A stretch of DNA of 64,000 bases, from assembly GCA_002633005.1 (NCBI GenBank), contig NMRA01000185.1, positions 138,402 through 202,401 on the forward strand, read 5' to 3'. The notes beneath the pieces are model-generated. The model did no database searches. It had not been told where the DNA came from and worked only from the letters and a program-made list of their open reading frames with translations. Numbering within the stretch: the first letter of the stretch is position 1; the number at the start of each line of letters is the position of its first letter. This document shows positions 35,701-47,700 of the stretch, in pieces. Both the position numbers and the translations under genes were made by a program. Origin of the DNA: Phoronis australis (Eukaryota; Phoronida; Phoronidae).

Positions 35701-38700
35701 GAGAATCCAAACAATATGATAATGAGGAGGAGGCAGTATAGCTTACATAAAATAATTTAATACTTAAATAATTTTTAGTTGGGAGCTAACATTTCGGTGT
35801 CTATTAAGTGCCCTGTGGATTAACAATAGCCTTGTTAGCTTTGTAATGTATTACACAAGTACTCTTGTGGGAGATACGTGATCATTACTTATGCTGGTGT
35901 AGAGCTCTGTAGATTAAATACCATTGGCTGAGTTGTTCGCAAATATTTGAGAGAACCCAGAACATTGAAAGCCATCCATTTATAAGGCCACTTAGAAGAG
36001 TTGTATCATTTCAATTGTTAAAATTGCCAAACTAAGTCAATTCTTTAGTCGTTTTATTAGGGATAATCTGTCTGTGGTAATGTAAAGTAGCGTAGTTGGT
36101 TGTTTCATCGAACTTGAGTTTGGAATTAGTCAGTTATCTTCTGTATAACCTTTACATCAAATAGTTTTGTTTTAACTTAAATGCAAGAAGTAAGGTCACC
36201 ATAGTTTCCAGGCTTACCATTGTAATTGACAAAACTTGTTGTTGAAATGGGACAAGGCGGGTTAGTAGAATTAATCCTGTATAAAATGATTCTAGCAACT
36301 GAAAATAAATGAACTTTTGGAATACAAGTTTACATAACTAACATGCTATTTCTTGACCCCTCAGGGCAGGAAGATAAAGATAACTTCCACGGTAAGCCTA
36401 TTCCTGCGGCCAAAGCTGAGGAGATCATCGCTGCTATTCAACAGCGTATTGTGAACAAAGGCAAGCATGGGTTGAGCCCAGCACCTATCGTGGACGATGC
36501 ACCTGCTGTGAGCTTGACTAACCTGAAGATGTCCGAGCCACCCAAATATGAGCTGGGACAGAAGGTAGGGGAGATAACCCATAGAAAAGAATTGCGAAGC
36601 CCTGATGACCACTGAGCTATGGGGATTTATGAAATAGCTTTCGCTGAGAAAGAGCCTCGTGGGTTTCTTTTTCAGAAACAAGGTTTGAAAAAGCCTTCCT
36701 GGGAACTCGTGGGTTCGGTTTTTTTTCTGACACACATGGAAAATGTTGGCAAATTTCCTTTTATTTTCCAATTTTTGGTCATTAAAAGTAATTTGAAATA
36801 TTTCACGTTCATCACTTGTCAACTCTTGCACCATGACTAAAGATATAGCACCCAAATTACCGACATCGTAACAGCTCCCTCTTTTGACATTACTTTTAAA
36901 CCCCTCAGCTGGATGAGGGCCTCTTCATCGGAGACTGTTGACAAATGAGACTAGAGGGCAACATTTCATAGGAAGATACAGTTGTTTTGCAAATCCCTGG
37001 TATACAGTGGAATGAGTCTCGTAGCCATGATGTGTTAAGAATGATTAGTGGCACGAGGACGATCCTTCAGCTAAGTTACACTGCGTACGGTAACATTGTG
37101 GTGGAGAACTGTTGAATATGTGGCAATATTGGGGATAGAAATTTGTTATATACATGATATATGTCAACAGCTGTTCAGGCCAGGGTTTACTAACGGTTGC
37201 AGATTCAAAAATAGATAAAAATCGTCTCAAGTTTTTGTAGACTCGTTTGGATGCAAACAGTTCTAAAAGCTCGTCTCTATTGGCATGCCAGAAAATTGCA
37301 TATTTCAACCCATTGGTTTTTTGTGACATGACTCATTGTTTTCTTTGATTCTTTAACTGTACATAAGTTTGGACAGACAGGTTGAATACTGATCAAGATT
37401 AAACAGAAACAATAATGTATGCACTCACAAGTCTTCCTCCATCTCCTGGGGAGACACGTAAAATGTGCATTGTGTTACTCTCAACTTATTCATGTTAATA
37501 TTAATGTGTCGAGATTATTGCTACCATTGGTAATGTCCTCTCTGCCCAGGTGCACCCTCGTCTGGCGTACGGCGTCGCTCTGGCCAAGCTAGGTAAGGCC
37601 AACAAGTGTGTGGTGGCTCTTGACGGAGACACTAAAAACTCCACCTACTCGCAGAAACTGAAGGTAACTATGCACACAGCTCTCAAAGTTACAGCCGACT
37701 CCATCCTTAAAGATCACCCAATCCTTCGTTGTTGCCTGATAACACAGTGTAAACTGAATCAGTCGAAAGTTAATCACTTAATTTAAGTGTGTGTGCTCGT
37801 TTTTTCATTCAAGTTTACTAATTGATGAAAAATGGGATTAATTCTGTTCAACTTTGTCGACCGTTTTGTATGTGCATCGTTAGAAATTTTAAATTAAAAC
37901 TTAAGAGCAATTCCATATAAAAACCAGATGGTGGGCTATATATGCAAAATCACCAATTTTTTTGAAACTTAGCATATCAGCTGGCCTTGTCAAAAGAAAC
38001 CTGAGCCTGAATTTTTAAGAGTTTCCGAATTTTTTTTAACCCTTTTTACGACCACTTTGTACTTTTTCTGAAAACTAGCAAATAATAGTACTTGGAAGTA
38101 GGTGACTTTTTGTCAGCAACAACACATCATCGCTTCACGCTATAGAAAAAAATAACTATACAGCAGAAAGAAGGAAGAATAACGTACAAGAAAAACTAGT
38201 TCGGATGGATTTTTTGATATTTTATGTCCTCCCATTTTAGCCTACAAAAATGTCATTTTCACTGCTTATTATTAAGGCCATTTTTACGCATTTTTATCAC
38301 TCTCCCAAATCTATATCGGATTATTTTGGAACATGAGTTAACTTCCATCTGTTACTGCTGTCTTTGTTCAGCCCAACGCAAGAATAAAAAATCTTGTCTC
38401 TTTCATAATTTTTGTGCAGTCAGTTTTTTACATAACTCACACACTTTTCTGCCAATCTGTGACTGTCAGTTTGATTAAAAGACTCTAGGAGGCGCTGCTC
38501 GATTGTGCAATTATCTATCGACCAAAATGCCAAATAGAACAAATATCATTCATTTTGCTACATTAGTGACGAAGGAGATCATGGGAAGCTGTATGAGATT
38601 TTTTCTTCGCGGATTTTCAGTTTTGCTGGTGCAAAAATAAAAATTTGTTTTCGGATTACAGAAATCAAAAAAGTAAATTTTAATGTACTTATGAGTTAAT

Positions 38701-41700
38701 AATACAACCCCATCACCATCTCATACTTCAGAGAAGCAGGTTTTATTCTTATTAAGGGTGCCCATTACCCATTGCTTGGCCAGTTTTCAAACACCGTAAC
38801 TGACTGAGAATCCCACGCACTGCCTGCAGTGCATGCTGGTTCATTTTCAGACCTCCTGGACAAATGCCTGTATATGCGAATGAAAAAGTCCTCTAAAACT
38901 ATTAGCAAAGTTCATACTAAAACTAATCAAGATCTTCGAGATCACACGTGAAAAGAGGACGGTGGATACGAGCAGAAGTGTCGTGTTATTGGACATACAA
39001 AGTGTCACGCAATGCTTCTTGTACTACACAAAAGCGACCGAGCATGGTGGCAGTGCGCCAGTGGAATTTGCAATTTCAGAAAAATAACAGGTACGGATAT
39101 TTACGATTGAAAACATAATAGTTTCAGTGATATCCAAGAAACCGGCTTTCCAAACCAGTATTTAAGCAATTGGGTGTTGTTGCGACTTACCAGCTAAAAG
39201 TTTCACAATATGTAAATTCCGTTCATGCGGCGGACTCAAAAGCACAGTTTCTTGTAGGTATGCTAGGTTTAGTGTATGATGCATTTCTACACAACACTTC
39301 AAAAAACTGTATTTTGTTTGAAGAAAACAAGAGTTACTGAAACACAAAGTCTTTTTATTTTGCTCAGTACACATGTCTAAGATAGACGTTTCTCAAAACT
39401 AGATAATCACTCCTTTAAAAATCTCAGTAGTTTCAAGAGAATCAATCATGTAAAAAGTATGCTTTACCAGTCTCAAACTGAACATAAAACAAAAAACGCT
39501 AGTAAAAAGTGACAGAAGATTTCAATGTTGACCATCAGTGGCTTGGATTATTTTCCCCAAACGGCCACCACTCAAATCTCTCCCCCATGGAAGCCCCTAA
39601 CTCGCGTCATATTCCATTTTTTTCCAATTTCGCCCAGGGTGGGCCCCAGTCCCCTAGCTACGATAATGATGACCACAACAATATCGTAAGAATAGACAAC
39701 AACTAAAACATGTTCATAATTTCCTCGGTTTATGATGATAACTCATTCATGACTTCAAGCTCCAACTCATTCATTGAGGCAAACTCGTGGGCAGCAGCAG
39801 CATCAGCATCTTCAATATTCTGAATATTTCCGATTCGAAACGCGACAACCATACGGGAAAAAATCCAGCAATCTGCTACTCCGACAGCCACTCTTCAGAG
39901 GAGAAAACTTTTCTTTGCTTATTCCTGGCTTCTCGCATCATCTTTTCACAGCCTCAGCTGGCTGTTGTTTTCTGCCTGACTGTTCACCTTCAGAAAATAT
40001 ATCACTGGGTTAAATCTTTACCTTCTCAGAGAAGCGGACCGCTTTTCTAGTACTTTTCAGGGCCCTATCCTGCGGCGACTTGATCAATAACGTAAACGGG
40101 GGACAACTCAGGTGATGATACAGCTGTGGTAGTGGATGAAATCTCGGATTGTCTTGAAATGTGGTCGAACTGAGTCTCGTTCTGGAGGGATGATGAATGA
40201 GCACCAACATCCAAGTGCTCACTTAGCTCAGCATCTGTAGGAAAAGATTTCGAGCACCCATAGTGTGTGCATGTGAACTTCGAATGACGTTCACGGGATA
40301 CCAGCCCCGACTCAACCCTTGGAGTTGTAAAACACTCGAGTGTTGCAAGGTCAAGACTTTTCAGAGGCAACAGTTTACATGACTTGTTGATGACAAGTTT
40401 TCCCTCCCCTACTCTATGGGCCTTCCATGCTCGAATGCCATCTGTGGAATACTCAAAGTTTGTCAGCAAACTTATCCCTGGGATACTGTGCTTGGGGAGG
40501 ACCTTTGGGGCATTCACACTACAGGACGACACCTAACAGCCTTTGACATCTCCTCTAGACTCTAGCGCATGTTTCAGGTCGACTGCATTTTGAACGTTGT
40601 TGCCTTCATTGACGAAGTATTTGGCATGGGCCTTCAAGGGTGCGATTTTCCTGTCACAGATGTCTTTTCCCTTCTGACTTTCACTGAAGTCGTAACGCAG
40701 AATGGAGATGCCGGTGTTACCAGATATGTAGAACAAATGAATCAGAAGGGCGGCTGAATGGTAACAATTGGCATTGTCGGAGTGTAGGAAAGCTTCCGTT
40801 ATTTGTGGATCCCTAGCTTTCACCTGCCTTAGCACATCTAGCGTTAAACAGCAAACAGTGAAAAAGTCTTGCTTGCAGGCATCTAGAGTATGGATGTAAG
40901 TATGTACCTGAAATACAATAATTATGTAAGTCAAATAGGTCAGCTAGTTTAAAGAACTACCTTATTATATCTTATTACCACCTAAACCGCAATCACGCCA
41001 CTCAACTTCAAACATGGTTCGTCTCAACACGGTTATTATATCAGTAGCTCCTTCAAAACATTTCTAGGGAGGGGGGAAATTTCCCCTTCACAAAGATATG
41101 AAAATCATCCATAAGTACAAAATGGCTTCAGTTAAAATGAAGGCTTGTGTGCAAAATCTACTAAGAGAAAAATAATGCATCACTGTCAAGCTTTTGTTGG
41201 GAAATGGCAAGAAAAAGACTAGATATTAAGTGCACACTCCCTGTATCTTGTGAGTGTTACAGTAAATCAATATACTAAAAAGAGGTAAAGGCAACAACAT
41301 TGTTCATCACTGGCTTTCTGTTTAATATTGAGCACATCTGAGAATTACTTTGTAACACCTTGAATACTAATTGAGGATTTATTTTTACCTGATGGCTTTC
41401 ACCTTTCTTTGTGATACAAGCCGCCACGTGCCATGACATCCTTTTTACCAAACCAGTCGGACTGTGCTTCACGGAAACTGATGGGTATGAACTTCATTGC
41501 AAAATCCATTACAACCAAAACTTGGTGTGGGGTGAGAGATGACATCAGATCCTGTTTTGCTTGTTCCTGGTTTATCCCTCTGACAATATTCTGTGTGTTC
41601 GTGATAACAGCACGTCAGTTTTTGTCTAAAACCAAGTCCAAACTCATGTCGATGTGTAAAATATATAACGACGCATTTCCATTGGTTTGCCAGTCCAACC

Positions 41701-44700
41701 TCCTATCTCCAGCTCTGGCAAGAATCAGCTGTAATTCCGATATAGTTTCAAACTTCTGTGGCACTTTGCACGACCTCAGATGACTTCTGACGTCTTTAAC
41801 ACACCTAATGAAGGCCACATTTCCTCCGCGATCACACGTATGTAACGAAAATTGACCAAATGTACAAGAAGGAAATTCCTCCATATTCTTTGCAGTGACA
41901 GGAAGTGCATGTAATCTCGAACCCTAAAGTGCTATTGGTAAAGTTAAACGAAGAATGGAGTGTTTTAGAAAATTGGGGTCTCAAAAGTGAAATTTAAATT
42001 TTTGTGATATTCCATTGTTGATATTAGATCATATATTTTAGGTGATATCTCTAAACTAAAAGAGTAGCCTCAACTCTCTTGTCAGTCAGAGTAAGGCCAC
42101 ATCACAAAAATGCCCAAATTCGCGGGCCACGTTTAATACTAAATATATAAGAGACAAGTTTTTTTAAAAGCAATTATCAACGTTCAATCTTAGAAGTGTC
42201 TACAAAGAGAATTTCAACTTCAAATATATTCCGATATAGCAGGCAGGTTAAGCAACATCTTGCCACTTGTGACTGGCCTGAAAAGTGGTCTTGGAGTTTT
42301 CTCCCCTGCTGGAAATTTAATTGTACCTATGAGTTGCAAATTTCATTTTCTTACTAACCTTACATGAGTCTTTATGACCATCAATGTCAAACTTTGTCAC
42401 CAGTTTTCCAAGTCTGATTTTTTGCCGTTCAAAAAATGCAGTTTTACTGACATGAAAAAATGCAAAATATGACTTTATAGCCAAATAGGTCATATCTCGG
42501 TAACCAAAGGTCATTGAGTGCAAATATTGCAGCAGTGTACTTTGGGCCAGCATCCCAACACATGCACAAAGTATTAGTTCTGTATGAATTTTTGAGTATA
42601 TAGTGATTTTTCATTTTCATATGGTTTTTATATGGAATCATTCTTAAATTGTCTGAATGAATTTTTTGTATTTGAAAAAATCTATGTTGGATGAGTGTAA
42701 TTTGGGAAATATGTTTCGGCTTCATAGATTAGCTGTAAAATATGTCATTTGTTGTTGCAAAACTGTTTCCGGTTTAATTGTAATTCTTTATTTGCGGGAT
42801 TGTAGTCATATAGAAAATGTGTGTTAACATAATCAGCTAATTGTTTCCCCTTGCACATGAAGTTAACCTGACCCAGTAGTGTGTAAATTCTTCATTGCTG
42901 TACATAATATGCATTTTGTCTGGCCAGTACTGTAATTGTCTCCGCTTGCACTGGATGTTAACCTAACCCAGTACGGTGTGAATTCTTCATTGCTGGACAA
43001 AACATGTGTTTTGTCAGACCAGAATCATAATTGTCTCCCCTTGCACAGGACGTTAACGCTGCGCAGTACTGTGAGTGCTTCATAGCTGAACAGAACATGG
43101 TTGGAGTGGGCATCGGCTTCGCCTGCCGTGACCGCACTGTTGCCTTCTGTAGCACGTTCGCCGCCTTCCTGAGTCGTGCCTACGACCAGATCCGCATGGC
43201 CGCCGTCTCATTCACCAACTGTAACTTTGTGGGCTCTCACTGCGGCGTCTCTATAGGTGAGTGGGTAACGAGTGTCAAGGTGTCTTCTTCACCGGCAGCC
43301 ATTGTGTCACTTTTCAGTTGAGAAAGTATATCTGCTGTTGAGATGGCATGGTGTGTTAATATTCACTTAATTGGCACTAAAATGCAAAAATTGTCATTTT
43401 TATGCGTCCGCTGCTCTATCTCTAAAACACCTCGACGTATCTTCATGTCATTTTGCACGTGTTCCTTCCGTGGATGGGACGGCATGAGCGAACTTTCGGA
43501 CGGATCCGACTACCGGTGTGCCCCCCAGTGGCACATATAGCTTTTTACATTTACCTCTGTATCTTCAAAGTCCTGAACGGATTTTCATAAAACTTGGTAT
43601 ATTGGCACCTATTAGTAAGATGACGCTGTCATACCGTTTTCGGGTGGATTCAACATAGTTTTAGCAACCTAGTGGCCATTTTTACTGTTTTCGAGTCTGT
43701 TTTTTTGCGTCCACCCCTCTGTCTCAAAGGATGATTGTGAAAATTGGCACGTATGTTCTGACTATGAAGTGGACGGCTGACGATAATTTTCCAACGGTTT
43801 CGACTACTGTGGCGCCTCCTAGTGGAAGTTTTGTTTTTTTTGCGCCTATGGCTGTATCTTCTAAACGGTTCAAAGGATCTTTACTAAATTTAGTAAGTGT
43901 ATTTATATAATGTTGACAATGGACGACAACAACTTTTGGACGGATCTGACTACTGGTGTGCCCCCTAGTGGCAATTTCATTTTTTTACGTTTACCTCTGT
44001 ATGTTCAAAGGTCCTCAACGTATTTTCATAAAATTTGGCATACAGGCATCTGTTAATGAGGTGATGCTATCTCATCGTTTTCAGATGGATTCGACCTAGT
44101 TTGCGCCACCTAGTGGCCACTTTTGCTGTTTTCGAGTATATTTTTTGGCACCCACTCCTCTATCAACCAAACCGCTTTTAGGATAAGTGTGTGGATGGCT
44201 GATGATGATTTTCCAACAAGTTCGACTACTGTGGCGCCTCATAGTGTCAGTTTTGTTTTTTGCGCTTATCGCTGTATCTCCTAAACCGTTTGCAGGATCT
44301 TTACTTAATTTAGCAAGTGTATTTATATGATGTTGACAACGGATGACGACGACTTTCAGACGGATCTGACTTTTGGTGTGCCCTCTAGTGGCAATTTTAT
44401 TTTTTAATGTTTACCAGTCTGTATCTTCAAAGGTCCGCAACAGATTTTCATAAAATTTTGAATATAGCCATCTAGTGGTGAGATGATGCTATCATCCTGT
44501 TTTTGGATGGAATCGAGGTATTTTGCGCCACCTGGTGGCCATTTTTGCTGTTTTCAAATCTTGTTTTTGGTGTCAACCCCTTGATCAACCAAATCATTCT
44601 GGGGATGGTTTTGAAAATTGGCGTATATGTTTTCAGTGTGAAGAGGACGTTTGATGATGGCGACTGACTACTGTGGGGCTTCTTAGTGATAGTTTTGTTT

Positions 44701-47700
44701 TGTTTTTCGCCCATAACTGTATCTCCAAAACCCACTGCAGGATCTTTATTAAATTTAGTAAGTGAATTTATGTGAAGATAACAGACAATGACTGTCAGGC
44801 GGATCAAACGGACGCTGTGCCCACAAGTGGCAATTTCATTTTGTACTGTTTTCCTTCGTTTCTCTGAAGTTCCTTGACAGATTTTATGAAATATGGCATA
44901 ATCCCGTTTTTGGATGGAGTGTACGTTTTTTTGCGCCATCTAGTGGCCATTTTTATGATACAAATAAATAACCCTAAAAGCACACCATTTGCGATGCATT
45001 CGTGGGCACATTTCAACGCTCCGCGTTGCTCTTGTTCACCTTTTCAAAGGCTGACTGTCTTTGCTACAAATAATGGAAACTTTGTCAAATGTTGTTTCTA
45101 GACATCTACGTCGCAGTACAAGTTTAGCTAATGATGATTAATTGAAATTTTGTCAATATTTTTTTGATGAAATTTGACGAAATAAGTTTTCAGTTCACCG
45201 CCAGTTTGAGTGCTGAATAGGTGAAAAAGTTTCGTAATTCACTAAAATTTTGTTAATGTTCATTTTTGTTGAAATAAGACAAAAATGAATTTTCACTCCA
45301 TCGCCGGTTTGTATGCTGAATAAGTGAAGAATTTTCGTAAATCAATAAAATTTTATTAATGTTTGTTTTTGTTGAAGTTGGACTAAATAAGTTTTCACTT
45401 TACCTCCAGTGAAGAATTTCCGTGATTCTCGCAGCATGTTATGTCTTAACTGTATACAGGTGAGGACGGACCGTCACAGATGGCTCTAGAAGATGTGGCC
45501 ATGTTCAGGGCTATCCCTGGGTGCACCGTGCTGTATCCTAGCGACGCCGTCTCCATGGAGAGAGCTGTAGAGCTGGTAGCTAACACCAAAGGGATGACCT
45601 TCATCCGTAGCACGCGTGCTGACTGCCCCGTTATTTACAACAACCATGAGACTTTCGAAGTTGGAAAAGCCAAGGTGTGTGGAGTGGACGTAAATTACGA
45701 CGGTGATAGAAACTGCTAAAACAAATGGCTTCACAAATGCATGTCCCACTTAATATTAATTTCTAGGAAATTTAGTCCATACTTGCAATTGTACTGGAAG
45801 TAATGTAGAGATTATTTTGCTGGAGTTTTTGACACTGTCTTATACTCATGCACCTAAGATGTTGACAGGTGTCCCTTGTACACGCGCAGGTAATACTCGG
45901 TTATAACGTGCTCACATTTTGAGAATGAGTTTTCTCCACTGAATAACCGGCATCAGCTGGTTCTCAAAATGTGGGCACGTCATGTCCGACTATTGCCCAC
46001 GCACATGTCTTAAACCCGGAAGTTTGAGTATTCTACACATTCTTTGTATTTTTCAATTACAGTGCAATACGAAATATTGTTTTCCCATCATGGCGACCAA
46101 TTCTGCTTACAGCTAAAATTACTGATTAAGTATTAGGGCAGCAAAACTCTTACTACGCATTGACTTATCCACCTTACTAACTTTCCTGTTAACTCCATCT
46201 CATTCCCAATGATGAGGGAAGACTACTCAGACAATTAATTCAGCTTCCGTCCAGCCAACATGACGGGGAATGCTGGTCATTTTGTCAGAATATTTTTGGC
46301 TTGCGCTACGCATAAATTACGTCCATTCCAACGTTTCCTGGAACGGGCGGCCATGTAAATACTGTGCTTGAGATCACGTGCCTATTCATGTTTATTACAC
46401 CTATTGTCATCCTGTACAGGTTGTCCGTCAGAGTGACAGCGACCAGGTAACTGTGATAGGCGCAGGTGTGACACTGGTGGCAGCTATGGAGGCAGCCAAT
46501 CAACTGGCTGAGGCAGGCATCAACTGTCGCGTCATTGACCCATTCTGTATCAAGCCCCTGGACGAGAACACCATACTGTCCAGCGCTAAACTGACCGGTG
46601 GCCGTGTCGTGGTGGTAGAGGATCATTACTATGAAGGTAAGGGGAGCAAGGGGAACCTACTTGGTTGATTGAAAGGGACGTTATCGGCGGATTGAAGACA
46701 GTTTGTTTTTTTTGAGATCATTCGCAGCGCAGAGCTTATCCTGGACGCAACAAAATTTGAAATTGGCTCACGTGAAAAACGACCACTTGCTTTCGCAACA
46801 CTCAAGAGGTTGTATGTGGGATGCTATTGTGCCAGTAATGGATATTCACCTGATTAACTGAACCTAAAGCTACATACTGAAGGGACACTACCAGCGAGAA
46901 AAATAATTTTCTGATATCAGCCTCGGTCCTGAATTGAACCTACAACATGGAAGTTGCAACCCAACACTCTGCTGGGGAAGTTAAATCTCATTTGATATAT
47001 GTCAGAGTGTTCTAAGGGTAACTGGTAAATTCACTGACCTCCATTTCATTTAAGGTCTGGCAGGCAACAGCGGGAATTGGCGATTTGTAATAAAAACACA
47101 AAACAGATTTTGTTGTTATACAGCTATGGTCAAAACTGATGACTTCTAAAAGTGTCCAACAATATTCACAAAAATGCATTTTTCGAACCGTGTAAAAATA
47201 GTAATATAGATCTAAGAATCCTGGTTCAATTTTTGCTATTTTTATGGTGAGTGATGTAATGTTCATTTAATTTATTTGAATTTCTTTTAAAAGACTGGGT
47301 GACCACTTCAGTGATTTTCAAGTGGGTCCAGTCATAAATAATTACATGGTAAAATACTGAGAGCTATGTACAATGAGATTGAAAGGATTAATAAATAAAA
47401 TTATTTAAATTATAAAAATTTGTTAATATGCAAAATTAGATGAATTAAAATAAAGTAAGAGTAAAATAATGATAAGCTGATGCATAGAGTCTCGAACTGT
47501 GCACAAAGTCCTAGTGTTTCTGTTTGAATACATGGACATTGGGTGTATTCGCGTGACGGTAGTCCCCAGCCCGTTGTAAACGATAGTACCCTCGTAGGCA
47601 AAAGTTCTTTAGCCGCAATTGTTTTTAGGTTTATCTAGTACCAGGCAGCCAGAAACACTTGCCCTAGTATAGTAATTGTAAGAATCTCCGACTGCTTTGA

